Source: Verrucomicrobiaceae bacterium (GTDB taxonomy: Bacteria; Verrucomicrobiota; Verrucomicrobiia; Chthoniobacterales; Chthoniobacteraceae). Taken from it: a stretch of DNA of 61,923 nt. The position numbers were made by a program, and so were the translations under genes. The stretch lies in NCBI GenBank assembly GCA_005791535.1, contig SXWH01000131.1, positions 1 through 61,923 of the forward strand, in the 5' to 3' direction. Shown here piece by piece: positions 51,990-61,891 of the stretch. Position 1 is the first letter of the stretch; every line of letters starts with the position of its first letter. Under the pieces are notes generated by a model that worked only from the letters and a program-made list of their open reading frames with translations, made no database searches and had not been told where the DNA came from.

Positions 51990-52508
51990 ATGAATGGCCC
52001 AAACCGCACGCCGACGCCCGATGACTCGCCGGACGGAAAATCCTACTACATCCTCCGACGCGGAGAGATTCTTGGTCCATTCCATCGTTCGTCACTTGAG
52101 GATCTCGTGAAGGAAGGCCGCATCGAATACGACGACTTTGCCCAGGAAGTCGGTGATTCCGAGTGGTCGCCACTCCGCTGGGTTCTAAAACCCGCAAGTG
52201 CCGAGGATCTCAAAGGCGCACACGCACCAACTTGGCGAACCCTGATAAAATGGGCCTGGCTCCGATTGCGTTACAGCCTCGATGAGAACTCTTTGTCGTC
52301 CGGCTGGGTCTGCCTCGGTATCGCCCTCGGCGGACTATTTCTCTCTCGGTGGCCGGCAGTGCTCTGGGCACCTTGGGCGGTGCTGGCATTCTTTGGCGGA
52401 ATCGCACTCTATCGCCACGAACGGACGACCGCCGGCATCTCACTCATGCTGGCGTCGGCGATTGTTCCGGGTGCACTGTGGGCTTACTTCTGGAAGAACG
52501 CCGTTTGA
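51990..52508 (+). CDS. GYF_2 (DUF4339) domain membrane protein
   Basis: 172 residues. The GYF_2 domain is at about 16-70 (SYYILRRGEILGPFHRSSL, EYDDFAQEVGDSEWSPLRW), a protein-interaction fold common in Verrucomicrobia. The C-terminal half has three hydrophobic segments (VCLGIALGGLFL, VLWAPWAVLAFFGGIAL, SLMLASAIVPGALWAYF). Function unknown. Confidence 0.82.
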   Translation: MNGPNRTPTPDDSPDGKSYYILRRGEILGPFHRSSLEDLVKEGRIEYDDFAQEVGDSEWSPLRWVLKPASAEDLKGAHAPTWRTLIKWAWLRLRYSLDENSLSSGWVCLGIALGGLFLSRWPAVLWAPWAVLAFFGGIALYRHERTTAGISLMLASAIVPGALWAYFWKNAV

Positions 52509-52544
52509 AATCCCACGTGAGTGAAACCACATTGAGGAATCGGG

Positions 52545-53399
52545 CTACACGTCACAAATCCGCACGCCCTGCGCGAGCGATGCGACTTTGTCCGGGATGG
52601 TCGGGATGAACTCCTGTCCGACGAAGCCGTCGTACTTGATTTCGATGAGCGCCCTCATCAATGCCGGGTAGTTCAGCTCCTGCGTGCCGTCAATTTCGTT
52701 CCGTCCCGGAACGCCGGCGGTGTGGATGTGGCCGATGAAATCCTTGTACTGATGCACGCGCGAGATGCAGTCGCCGTGCATGATTTGCACATGGTAGAAA
52801 TCGAACAGCACCTTGCATCGCGGTGAGCCCACTTGTCTGCAAATCTCGACGGTCCGCTCCATCGAATCGCAGAAATAATCCGGGTGTCCTTTCATCTGGG
52901 TCGCGACACGACTGTTGAGCATTTCCACGCAAAGCGTGACTTTCTTCTCCTCGGCAAATCCCACGATTTCCTTGAGCCCGGCGACCATGTTCTTGATTCC
53001 CTCGTCGTCGGAAAGCCCACGGCGGAACCCGCTGAATGTGATGATTCTCTCGACTCCCGCGGCCGACGCGGCTTCGATGTTTTGACGCAGTTTCGCGTGG
53101 CACTCGGCCCATTCGTCGCGGTGCGCGAAACCTTTGGCAAAGCCGTGACTGCCTGCGATTGCACACGTGAGTCCGAGCTCCTTCAACATCGGCCAGTGCT
53201 TCGGGTCGCAGAGTTCCACGGATTTCAGACCCATCGCCGCGGCATGCTTCGCAAGTTCCTCGACGGGCATTGGATTGAAACACCAAGGGATGACCGATTG
53301 CCTGATGCGACCGTTTTGGATTTTATACGGCGCATCCTGCGCGACAGCGGTTGCTGCGACTCCGGTGGCGATAGTGGTGATTGCAGTGCGACGGTTCAT
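52545..53399 (-). CDS. exported sugar phosphate isomerase/epimerase-like TIM barrel (hydroxypyruvate-isomerase-like)
   Basis: 284 residues. NRRTAITTIATGVAATAVAQ is a Tat-like signal peptide. The AP endonuclease 2/xylose isomerase-type barrel follows: LKSVELCDPKHWPML, CVEMLNSRV, VLFDFYHVQIMHGD, GHIHTAGVPGRNEIDGTQEL, VGQEFIPT; conserved Glu, His and Asp residues fit a metal site as in hydroxypyruvate isomerase. Acts in the periplasm on a sugar-like substrate. Confidence 0.85.
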   Translation of the reverse strand: MNRRTAITTIATGVAATAVAQDAPYKIQNGRIRQSVIPWCFNPMPVEELAKHAAAMGLKSVELCDPKHWPMLKELGLTCAIAGSHGFAKGFAHRDEWAECHAKLRQNIEAASAAGVERIITFSGFRRGLSDDEGIKNMVAGLKEIVGFAEEKKVTLCVEMLNSRVATQMKGHPDYFCDSMERTVEICRQVGSPRCKVLFDFYHVQIMHGDCISRVHQYKDFIGHIHTAGVPGRNEIDGTQELNYPALMRALIEIKYDGFVGQEFIPTIPDKVASLAQGVRICDV

Positions 53400-53450
53400 G
53401 GAATTCTTCTTCGTCGAAACCGCGCAGTAGCGGAAGCAGTTATTTCGGGC

Positions 53451-55499
53451 TCAATCCTTTCTGAACTCCAGCGCAGCACCCCGCCCCAACATGGCCGCGA
53501 CCTTCTTCGGAAAATCCCATGCGACACTCTCGCCACCGCGAATCAACACCCGCGTTCGTTCGGCGGCCATCGCTACAGCTTGCGGCACATCGAAAAAGCG
53601 AAGAATGCCGGGATAAACCGGACCGTCGGCATGCGATTCCGGCGGCGTTTTGAGTTCGATTTCGGAAATCCCATCCTCGAACTGTGAGGCATACAGCGCG
53701 TTGATTCCCATCCGCCCTTCACCCCGCAATCGCAAATTCGCCTTCGTATACGGAGTCTCGCGGAGCAGCGCGATGGCGCGGCGGATGTCGTAAGTTTGCA
53801 TGCCATCGAGCGTCTCACCGAGCAGATAAAAACGCCGCAAACGCTGCGTCTGCGTCTTTTTTGCGCCGCTCCATTCGGTAGATCCGACGCCGCGCGGACA
53901 GATAAATGCCAGCGCCTTTCCAGTTCCAATCAGTTCTTTGGAAACAGTGTTGAACACAGCGAGCGGAGGAACCTTGAGTTCGTTGAAGTTCGCGGGATTC
54001 CCCTCCGGCAGCAGACTGCTCATTTCCGCCCACCGCTTCGCATCAAGGACCTCCAGCGTCACTTCGCGAATATCCTCCGGTTTCACCGCCTCATCGCAAA
54101 GCACCCACATCCGAAGTCTCCACGGTTCCTGCGGCGTGAAATCCCAGAATTGGACCGCCACTCCGTTGACTGACACTCCACTTCGCGGTGCTGTCACCAA
54201 TTCACACGGTTTTGCCGGCCAGGCCGCAAACACGGTTCGCTGGAGTTCCTTCATGAAAGTCGCGCGCTGTTCATTCCACGCGGCGGCGCTCTCCGGAGAT
54301 TTCACGAGCGCGCGCGGAACGAAGGTTTCATCGGCAACGGTGTTGATCTGGTCCTTTGGATTTTCTGCGAGGACCCGCAGCGATTCCGGCTCGGAACGCT
54401 TCTTTGCGGGTTCATCGATCAACGCCATGGCGTCCGCGCCTTTTAGAAAACGCTCAAACCAAGCAAACGCGCCGATATTCAGCGGCTGCAAATCCTTGTG
54501 CGGTCCCTCCGCGATCTGAAGGCCAAGTTTTTCATCCGCGCCCAGCGCCTTATAGACTTGCCGCACACGCGCGTGCAGCGAAATGACACCATCCAGCGGA
54601 AAAATGGAATCCTTGTCGGTGTTGGAAATCAGAAGCGGACGCGGGGCCACGAGCGCTGCGACGCGATCGTAATCCCATCGGCGATAATTCACCATGAACA
54701 TGCAGTCGCAGTGCCCTTCCACCGCACCATCAATCACATGGTTCCGCAACGTCGTGATACCCGCCGTCGGCGCCGCGACTTTGATGCGATCATCGAGCGC
54801 GGCAATCCACCAGGAATACGCGCCGCCGCCGCTGCGTCCCGTGACGCCAAACTTCGCCGGATCCACGTCCGACCGCGTCTCGAGGTAATCCAGAGCACGA
54901 ATCCCGCTCCATGCCTCCAGCCCCGCGGGCGTGTATCCACGCGACACCCACCACCAGCGGTCGAAGCTGTATGTCCCGTGATGCTCGCCACGGATTTCGC
55001 CGAGCTGGACCGTATCGAGAATCAGACATACGTATCCATGCCGCGCAAACCAGGCGCCGTGGTGCTCGTAGCCCGTTTTGTTACCAAGGCTGCCGCCGTC
55101 CTTCGCCTTCATGTTACTATGACCGCAGACGTACAGGATCGCCGGCAATCTGCCCTGCGGCTGCGGGGGACGGTAAAGGTTTGCCGTCACATAAAGCCCG
55201 GGCTTTGTGTGAAAGTGCAGCTTTTCGACGACGAAACCATCGCCGGCAACTTCACCAGTCGTCACGACGTTCAGCGGTGTTCGCTCCGGCATCGGCGACA
55301 GACCGAGCATCTCTGCCAGTTCCGCTTTTCCCGCAGCGCGCATCCGCTCCCATTCCGCGCCGTTTGACGGCACGGGCTGTGGTCGCTTTTCGATATCGGC
55401 GACGCGGAGTTCAAAATAGCGCGCGAGCGTCGAGGCGGAGTCCGGCTCGGCAGCGAAGGAAGCGAAGGCGAGGATCTGGAAGAGCGTGAGCAGGCGCAT
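53451..55499 (-). CDS. secreted alpha/beta hydrolase, acetyl xylan esterase-like
   Basis: 682 residues; signal peptide ends near residue 17 (FASFAAEP). The alpha/beta hydrolase core spans about 85-350: PAILYVCGHSNMKAKDG, catalytic Ser223 in GVTGRSGGGAYSWW, and PLLISNTDKDSIFPLDG with the acid. This fits the AXE1/Abhydrolase_7-like esterases common in PVC bacteria. The second half (about 380-680) has no clear catalytic motif. Likely deacetylates or cleaves polysaccharide esters outside the cell. 51 bp from the TIM-barrel gene on the same strand. Confidence 0.8.
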   Translation of the reverse strand: MRLLTLFQILAFASFAAEPDSASTLARYFELRVADIEKRPQPVPSNGAEWERMRAAGKAELAEMLGLSPMPERTPLNVVTTGEVAGDGFVVEKLHFHTKPGLYVTANLYRPPQPQGRLPAILYVCGHSNMKAKDGGSLGNKTGYEHHGAWFARHGYVCLILDTVQLGEIRGEHHGTYSFDRWWWVSRGYTPAGLEAWSGIRALDYLETRSDVDPAKFGVTGRSGGGAYSWWIAALDDRIKVAAPTAGITTLRNHVIDGAVEGHCDCMFMVNYRRWDYDRVAALVAPRPLLISNTDKDSIFPLDGVISLHARVRQVYKALGADEKLGLQIAEGPHKDLQPLNIGAFAWFERFLKGADAMALIDEPAKKRSEPESLRVLAENPKDQINTVADETFVPRALVKSPESAAAWNEQRATFMKELQRTVFAAWPAKPCELVTAPRSGVSVNGVAVQFWDFTPQEPWRLRMWVLCDEAVKPEDIREVTLEVLDAKRWAEMSSLLPEGNPANFNELKVPPLAVFNTVSKELIGTGKALAFICPRGVGSTEWSGAKKTQTQRLRRFYLLGETLDGMQTYDIRRAIALLRETPYTKANLRLRGEGRMGINALYASQFEDGISEIELKTPPESHADGPVYPGILRFFDVPQAVAMAAERTRVLIRGGESVAWDFPKKVAAMLGRGAALEFRKD

Positions 55500-55552
55500 A
55501 CAGGCGCGAACCTGTCAGGTCCACGCAGCGCGCTCAACCCGCAAGTCGCAGC

Positions 55553-57748
55553 TTAAAAAGGCAGCGGGAACTTCTTCGTGAAGCCCTTCACTTCATCGCG
55601 AATTTTTGCGAGTTCAGCGGGATTCTCACGAGCTTCGAGGGCGCGGTGGATGAAGTCGGCGATGTCCATCATCTCTTCTTCCTTCATGCCCCGTGTCGTC
55701 ACCGCCGGTGTGCCGACGCGGATGCCGCCGCCCTTGCTAATCGGTTCCGTATCAAACGGGATGCCGTTCTTGGTCACCGTGATTCCGGCGTGGTCGAGTG
55801 TCGTGCTCGCGAGCGCGCCGTTCAGGCCTTTCGGACGCAGGTCGACCAGCATGAGGTGATTATCCGTGCCGCCGCTGACAATCCGGTAACCGTGGTGCGC
55901 AAGGCGCGCGCTGAGTGCTTTAGCATTCGAAACGATTTGCTGCGTGTAGGTCTTGAATGAAGGTTGCAGAGCCTCGTGGAAGCAGACGGCTTTCGCCGCG
56001 ATGACGTGCTCCAGCGGACCGCCCTGAATGCCAGGAAACACCTGACCGTCGATTGCCTTTGCATACTTCTCCTTGCAAATAATCAGGCCGCCACGCGGTC
56101 CCCGCAGGCTCTTGTGTGTGGTCGTTGTCGTAAAATCCGCAAGCGCACACGGGTTTGGATGCACGCCGCCCGCGACGAGGCCAGCGATGTGAGCCATATC
56201 CACAAACAGCAATGCACCCACCTTGTCCGCGATTGCGCGCATGCGCTCGAAATCGATGATTCGCGGATAAGCACTTGCGCCCGCGGTGATCATTTTCGGC
56301 TGAACTTCGATCGCCATCTTTTCGAGCGCATCGTAATCAATCCGCTCGTCCTTCTCGCTGACGCCGTAGTGCGTCACGGTGTAGAACCGTCCGCTGAAAT
56401 TCGCTTTGTGCCCGTGCGTGAGGTGGCCGCCATGCGCGAGGTTCATGGTCAGAATGCGGTCACCCGGCTGAAGCACGGAAAAATAAACCGCCGTGTTCGC
56501 CTGCGATCCGGAATGCGGTTGAACATTCACGTGTTCTGCTCCTGGAAACAGCTCCTTCGCGCGGTCGATCGCGAGTTGCTCGGTAACGTCCACATTCTCG
56601 CAACCGCCGTACCAGCGCTTACCGGGATAACCCTCGGCATATTTATTGGTGAGGCAGGAGCCCTGCGCTTCCATCACCGCGCGGCTCGTGAAGTTCTCCG
56701 AGGCAATCAATTCGATGCCTTCGAACTGCCGCTTGTGCTCTTCCTGAATCGAGTGAAACACCGCGCTGTCCACCTCGGCCAGCGAGCGCCCACCAGCACA
56801 GGAGCCGCCCGCCTCAATCTTCTGCACGCGCGCCTCGTGGCGTCCGCCTTCAAACTCGGTCGTGAGGAATGCCTCCACGATCGCCGCCGCCTGATTCGGC
56901 GCGACATTTGACGCGCCCATGCAAAGCACGTTGGCGTTATTGTGACGGCGGGTCGTTGCGGCATCGGAGGCATTGGTCACGAGCGCCGCCCGGATTCCTG
57001 CGTGGCGGTTCGCCGCGATGCTCATCCCGATGCCGGTCTTGCAGAACAGAACGCCAAAATCCGCTTCGCCCGCGAGCACCTGCTTGCACACCAGTCCGGC
57101 GTAATCCGGATAATCGACGGAATCCGCGGAGTTAGTTCCGAGGTCGTGCACGACAAGTCCCTTCGCTTTGAGAGCGTCGGCGACTGCGCGTTTCAGTTCC
57201 ACGCCGCCGTGGTCGGCGCCAAGCGCGATGCGGGTGGTCTGCTGCGTTCCGGATGGGGCCGTGGTTGTGGTCGTTTGGGTCATTTCGGTGGTGTCGATGT
57301 GCTTGATGATGCTTGGGATTGCTTTGGAAAGATGATCACGTGTGGCGATGTATGCGTGGATGCCCATTCCGATCGGGTCCGGCACTTCCGGACGCGCAGC
57401 CAGCGAAGGCTCGAATTCACAGGCGAGCCACGCCTTTTGCTCCGCCTCGGGGAAGAACGTGAGGATCGCATCGAGATGCGAGCGCGTCATGCCGTAGATG
57501 TGCGTGGCCCAGCGAACGAGCTCGTCCGTGAGCGGCTGTGAGCGGATGTCGCGAATGTCGACGCCGATTTGCCTGCAAGCTTCTACGCCGTTCTCACTCG
57601 GGCGTTGTCCGTAGCCCGTCGCCACACCGGCGCTGGCCACCTCCACATCCTTCCGGGCGCGCACGGCATGCCGGAAAAGCCCTTCGGCGATCGGGCTCCG
57701 GCAGATGTTTCCAGTGCAGACAAATAGGACGCGTTTTATTGTGGCCAC
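55553..57748 (-). CDS. glyA: three-domain fusion: LMW phosphatase / RpiB / serine hydroxymethyltransferase
   Basis: 731 residues from GTG 57748. Domain 1 (1-152): low-molecular-weight phosphotyrosine-phosphatase with Cys11-x5-Arg17 (VCTGNICRS) and the acid loop VPDPIGMG (about 122-129). A Thr-rich linker (156-172) leads to domain 2 (173-312): ribose-5-phosphate isomerase B, with GADHGG, Cys236 in FCKTGIGMS and [12 protein letters not shown]. Domain 3 (321-731): serine hydroxymethyltransferase with the PLP Lys546 in [12 protein letters not shown]. No stop codon separates them. An ATG at 57283 could give a second RpiB-GlyA product. Confidence 0.9.
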   Translation of the reverse strand: MATIKRVLFVCTGNICRSPIAEGLFRHAVRARKDVEVASAGVATGYGQRPSENGVEACRQIGVDIRDIRSQPLTDELVRWATHIYGMTRSHLDAILTFFPEAEQKAWLACEFEPSLAARPEVPDPIGMGIHAYIATRDHLSKAIPSIIKHIDTTEMTQTTTTTAPSGTQQTTRIALGADHGGVELKRAVADALKAKGLVVHDLGTNSADSVDYPDYAGLVCKQVLAGEADFGVLFCKTGIGMSIAANRHAGIRAALVTNASDAATTRRHNNANVLCMGASNVAPNQAAAIVEAFLTTEFEGGRHEARVQKIEAGGSCAGGRSLAEVDSAVFHSIQEEHKRQFEGIELIASENFTSRAVMEAQGSCLTNKYAEGYPGKRWYGGCENVDVTEQLAIDRAKELFPGAEHVNVQPHSGSQANTAVYFSVLQPGDRILTMNLAHGGHLTHGHKANFSGRFYTVTHYGVSEKDERIDYDALEKMAIEVQPKMITAGASAYPRIIDFERMRAIADKVGALLFVDMAHIAGLVAGGVHPNPCALADFTTTTTHKSLRGPRGGLIICKEKYAKAIDGQVFPGIQGGPLEHVIAAKAVCFHEALQPSFKTYTQQIVSNAKALSARLAHHGYRIVSGGTDNHLMLVDLRPKGLNGALASTTLDHAGITVTKNGIPFDTEPISKGGGIRVGTPAVTTRGMKEEEMMDIADFIHRALEARENPAELAKIRDEVKGFTKKFPLPF

Positions 57749-57872
57749 GGTTTTGAAAGCGGAAACGGTAGGGTTCCGAATCGGCGCGATCAACTGCCGA
57801 ATTGCCGGTGCATCACAAAATGTTTTTTTTCGCGCGCTTGCGCTTCCGTTTTGTTTCGGCGCACGTTCCGGC

Positions 57873-59039
57873 ATGGAAATGAAACTGCCAGCAAACTTCA
57901 CCGAACGAGTATTCCCCGCATTCAGCCTCAGCCGGCTGCTTCGCACGGTTTTCGCACCAAAAGGCGGCGAGCGCGTGTGCATTCTGATTGATCTGAAGAA
58001 TCCCCGCGAAGTCGAGGGCATGGGATTTTTAAAGGACCTCACGCTCACCATTCAACGCCACGCACATGACGTATTTTACCAGGGTCTGAAAAACGGCGTC
58101 CTCTCCGAACTAAATCTCCGCGGAGGCGAGCTGTACGCCTACGAGATTACCGGCGGAAGCAACCTTGATATGGCGGACGAGGTCTTCGCGCCGGATGGCC
58201 GTCAACTGAGCTTCGAAAAGGACATCTATCCGAACTACGACATCATCCTCTGCATTTCCACCTACTCAGCCACTGCGCCGCTCACTGCGTTTGCGAAAAA
58301 GTACGGTTTCCGCGGAGCCACGATGCACGGCATGAACCCCATCATCCTCGCGACTGGACTCGCCGTGAATTACGACGACGTCAGCGCCGAAGCAGAAAAG
58401 CTGCGCCTCGGAATGACGAACGCCGACTGGATTGAGATCGACCACGAGTTCGAAGGACAGCGCTCCACGTTGCACATCGACCTTGGTCGTCAGGACGCCC
58501 AGAAATCGCACGGCCTCTGCCGCGGCGGTCCGGACATCGCGAATCTTCCGGCCGGTGAAATCTACTACGTTCCGACGGGCGTCGAAGGCTCGTTCCCGAT
58601 GAAATACGAGGACGGCACGATAGGCCGCCAGCATGTAACGAAAGGCCGCGTCTTCCGCGCTGAACTGCTACGCGGAAATCCCGCCACGATCGAAGAACAC
58701 AACGCCCGGCTGCAAAGCGACCCGGTCACCGGCGAACTCGGCGAACTCGGTTTCGGCACGCAGCGCCTGCCCGTGAGCGGTAAGGATATTCAGGACGAGA
58801 AAATCCTCGGCACAATGCACGTCGCCACGGGCCGGAGCGATCACCTCGGCGGTAAACTCACTCCGGACCGATTTGCGAATCGCAAAAACGCCACGCACGA
58901 CGACATCCTGTTTTCACCAACCAAGACACCCGACATCCGGGTGCCTCAGGTCCGCATGAACCGCAATGGCGAGATCGTTGTCCTCATCGAGAACTACGCC
59001 CCTGCCGCCTACATGCGCGGGCTGCTCGGCGAAGCGTAG
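57873..59039 (+). CDS. M29-like aminopeptidase (COG2309-type)
   Basis: 388 residues from ATG 57873. Similarity to the M29 aminopeptidase group is seen in [19 protein letters not shown] N-terminal half ([17 protein letters not shown]), [19 protein letters not shown], and the C-terminal metal-ligand region [20 protein letters not shown]29 enzymes are metal-dependent exopeptidases. The match is moderate, so substrate is open. Divergent from the three-domain fusion across 124 bp. Confidence 0.65.
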   Translation: MEMKLPANFTERVFPAFSLSRLLRTVFAPKGGERVCILIDLKNPREVEGMGFLKDLTLTIQRHAHDVFYQGLKNGVLSELNLRGGELYAYEITGGSNLDMADEVFAPDGRQLSFEKDIYPNYDIILCISTYSATAPLTAFAKKYGFRGATMHGMNPIILATGLAVNYDDVSAEAEKLRLGMTNADWIEIDHEFEGQRSTLHIDLGRQDAQKSHGLCRGGPDIANLPAGEIYYVPTGVEGSFPMKYEDGTIGRQHVTKGRVFRAELLRGNPATIEEHNARLQSDPVTGELGELGFGTQRLPVSGKDIQDEKILGTMHVATGRSDHLGGKLTPDRFANRKNATHDDILFSPTKTPDIRVPQVRMNRNGEIVVLIENYAPAAYMRGLLGEA

Positions 59040-59084
59040 AGATTTCTCTCGTCACACAGATTAATCCCCGCGAAAACGCGCGGC

Positions 59085-59639
59085 ATGACCGTAGAAGCGC
59101 GCATCACTCCCATTTGGAAAAAGCAGAAACTTCTGCTCGGACTTTTGATGCTCGGATTTGGAGCATGGTTTCTTTTCGACGGCCTCATCGGCTACCCGAA
59201 AAGCGACGAACGCTACCGGGCGCTCGAGAAACTCAGCGCGGACAAATCCGAGTGGCCGGCGCTGGCCAAGCAGCACAACATCGGACGGGTGCCGGAAAAG
59301 TTTCTGGGCCCCGGAAAGGTCATCGAGCAATTCGTCGCCGCTGGAATCACCGGATTGGTCGGACTCGGGATTCTGGCTTACTGGTTCTCGCAATTGAAAC
59401 GCACGGTCCGCATGGACGACGACGCAATCACTACCGCAGCGGGCGTTCGCGTCCCATTCAGCGCAATCACCGGCGTGGGGAAAAAGCTCTGGGAAAAAAA
59501 GGGGATCGCGAAAGTGCGCTACTCACTCGAAGGCAAGGATGGCGAATTCGTCGTGGACGACTACAAGTTCGACACCAAGCCATCGCGACAAATCCTCGAG
59601 GAAATCGAGCGCCGCCTGATCGAAAGCCACACGAAGTAG
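59085..59639 (+). CDS. small membrane protein, PH-like C-terminus, unknown function
   Basis: 184 residues. Two membrane helices (about 15-35 and 85-105) enclose a helical loop, then a ~70-residue C-terminal domain (RTVRMDDDAITTAAGVRVPFSAITGVGKKLWEKKGI) that resembles bacterial PH domains. No known family assigned. 45 bp after the M29-like gene, possibly co-transcribed. Confidence 0.6.
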   Translation: MTVEARITPIWKKQKLLLGLLMLGFGAWFLFDGLIGYPKSDERYRALEKLSADKSEWPALAKQHNIGRVPEKFLGPGKVIEQFVAAGITGLVGLGILAYWFSQLKRTVRMDDDAITTAAGVRVPFSAITGVGKKLWEKKGIAKVRYSLEGKDGEFVVDDYKFDTKPSRQILEEIERRLIESHTK

Positions 59640-59703
59640 CCTCGGCTTTCCGAGCCGTCACGCAGTCCGACGACTCACCGACGCCGCCACGGAGCACTTG
59701 GTC

Positions 59704-61014
59704 TCACTGTTCCTTCGCCAGCCGGATTGAACGCACCTTTACCCAATCTCCCTCCGCACCTTTCGCAACCGGATCGAAGCGCAACTGCGCCATGGGGCCC
59801 GCGTAGCTTTTTGAATCAGCGAGGCGCACTCGAACCGGGCGCATTTCCCCGTCGCCGGTGATTGGAAATGAAATCGCATCTTCACCCCGCGGCGCCGATT
59901 GGCCATGGCGCACCCAATAGACCGTCGCGTTCTTATCGGCCGTCTTGAATGCAGCTTCGATCGTCAGCACCGGCGCGTCCTCCGCATTCCAGAATGTGCG
60001 CGGGCTGAGGAGTTGCGGATCATTTCCCAGCGAGTTGACATTGAGCATCCCTGTCACCGGCCAGCCGGAATCCGACGCGTTTGCGTAATTCCATCCCATC
60101 CTCGAATTCTCGAAGCTCCAGGCAGGAGGCTCGCGTCGGGCTGTCTTTGCCGCGCGCTCACGGATTTCCGAAAGCGATCCCGGCACAACCTCGTAGCGGT
60201 ATTCATGAACGATGTTGAAATCGATAATCTCCGTCCCTAGTGGCGCCAGATAACCGGTGCTCGCACCACGGGGATCATTCGGACCCGGTTTCCCGGCGAA
60301 GCCGCCGGTGAACCGCACCACGCCCGGAGCGATGAGCCCCACACCACGGTCGTCTTTGTCGAGCAACGCAGACCATTGTTCCGTGGCATCCCAAAACGCC
60401 CACGGATGCTTTGTCTGCGGTTTCGGAATCACCTGAACCGCGTCGCCGGAAAACGGTTTGGCGCCCGTGTAGCTCACCACGCGGTGAAACGGCGCGTTTG
60501 CATAAAGCGCGGGCATTTCCTGATGCCGCGCCGGATAGCGCGTCTTATCGGCCCGCGCGTTTGTGAGTCGCGAACGTGCTTTCAGCGCGATGCCATCGAG
60601 TTCCAGCCACGACTCGAACACACACTCCGCGGGAATATTGTTCAGCGGCCACTGCAGCGGGATGCATTTCACGTAAAGTGTCCGTCCGTCGTTGCGATGT
60701 TCGAGCGTCTTCGAGCCATGCTTGAATTCATCGCCCGCCTGCACCGGATTCCATCCGAGATGACGCCAGTGGTCCGCGGGCTTTTGTCCGCCGGACTCAA
60801 AAGGAACCGGGCCCGAGTAATACGACATCTGAATCTGCCGGCCATAGTCGTAGCTGTTTACCAAGTTCTCCCCGCCATCGCGCGACAACCACGTGATCGC
60901 GCCCCCGAGCGAGAGATCCACCCCGACCTTCACCCGACCATTGTCGAGAAAGCTCATCTGCGGCTCCGCGAAAAGCGGCGTCGCAACCAGAGCAAGCAAC
61001 GCGACTCGCTTCAC
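59704..61014 (-). CDS. secreted protein of unknown function
   Basis: 436 residues if started at the GTG at 61014, which gives a clean signal peptide (VKRVALLALVATPLFA-EP) and a 5-bp gap to the upstream gene; a TTG at 61038 would overlap that gene. Body is beta-rich (NGRVKVGVDLSLGGAITWLSRDGG, IDGI-like LELDGIALKARSRL, PARHQEMPALYAN). It looks like a carbohydrate-related jelly-roll or glycosidase-like domain, but I cannot name a family. Confidence 0.6.
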   Translation of the reverse strand: MKRVALLALVATPLFAEPQMSFLDNGRVKVGVDLSLGGAITWLSRDGGENLVNSYDYGRQIQMSYYSGPVPFESGGQKPADHWRHLGWNPVQAGDEFKHGSKTLEHRNDGRTLYVKCIPLQWPLNNIPAECVFESWLELDGIALKARSRLTNARADKTRYPARHQEMPALYANAPFHRVVSYTGAKPFSGDAVQVIPKPQTKHPWAFWDATEQWSALLDKDDRGVGLIAPGVVRFTGGFAGKPGPNDPRGASTGYLAPLGTEIIDFNIVHEYRYEVVPGSLSEIRERAAKTARREPPAWSFENSRMGWNYANASDSGWPVTGMLNVNSLGNDPQLLSPRTFWNAEDAPVLTIEAAFKTADKNATVYWVRHGQSAPRGEDAISFPITGDGEMRPVRVRLADSKSYAGPMAQLRFDPVAKGAEGDWVKVRSIRLAKEQ

Positions 61015-61019
61015 GCCAC

Positions 61020-61760
61020 TCACTTCTTGAGTCCCCAAATCGTCTCCATCAGCGCGTAAATCTCCGGTTCGGCGCGTTTCAATTCTCCCGGCACAAACGG
61101 ATAAAAGTCATTCGAGCCGAAGAAACTCTCCGTCATTTCGGCAAAGAACTCCTTTTGATCCGTCATCCCATAATGCTCCCGATCGCCGCCCGTGGAGGTC
61201 GGCACCGACTTGTATTTTCCACTGTCGCGGAACTTCTTCCACACCTCCTTGATTCGCGGTTCCTCAAAACCGAGCACTTGATCGTGGTAAGCGTGCGCCA
61301 GCTCGTGCAACGCGACCCACGGCATCCGCCGCGTCTCGGAAGCGGACAGTAAATCCTTCGCTTCCGGAACGTGGACGCACTTTACAAGGTCGGCGCTGAA
61401 GCCCTTGGCGCGCAGCCAGTCCGCCCCGGGATGATACTGCATCGCCTTGAGCCCACCGTAATCGAGGTCCACCTGAATGACGACCTTCCGAAGCTCCGCC
61501 AGTGGCTTTTCCGGCATCACGAGCGTGATCATAACAAGGTGCGCCTCCAACGCCTTGAGCGCACGTTTCCCCATTTCCGCCTGCTCGCCGGAAAGGAGGC
61601 GATCATCGACACGCACCTTCCAGCCTTCAATCTCGCGAACGGTGTGCGCGGTCGGGAGATTTGGTTTTGGAATCTCCGTGATCGGCTCCTTCGCCATTAC
61701 AGAAGCGGAAGCGAAGATAGCCATGGAAGCATGAAGCAGAAAGCGCGTCGTTGTATTCAT
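61020..61760 (-). CDS. exported zinc metallopeptidase-like protein
   Basis: 246 residues from ATG 61760; signal peptide ends near SVMA-KEP. The zinc motif HELAH (followed by AYHD) is at about residues 154-158, and EFFAEMTESFFGSND later supplies the probable third ligand and catalytic region, as in the anthrax-lethal-factor-like/gluzincin group. Substrate unknown. It is followed 5 bp later by the beta-rich secreted protein gene, same strand. Confidence 0.78.
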   Translation of the reverse strand: MNTTTRFLLHASMAIFASASVMAKEPITEIPKPNLPTAHTVREIEGWKVRVDDRLLSGEQAEMGKRALKALEAHLVMITLVMPEKPLAELRKVVIQVDLDYGGLKAMQYHPGADWLRAKGFSADLVKCVHVPEAKDLLSASETRRMPWVALHELAHAYHDQVLGFEEPRIKEVWKKFRDSGKYKSVPTSTGGDREHYGMTDQKEFFAEMTESFFGSNDFYPFVPGELKRAEPEIYALMETIWGLKK

Positions 61761-61891
61761 CGTGCGGATAAGATTGCTTGAGCCCGCATCTTTGAACATT
61801 CGCACGGACTCCGCACCGCAAATCGCAAATCGAGACAAGATTCCGATTGCCGAAAGGCAAACGCCGCCATAATTTCCACGCCCTTCTAAAC

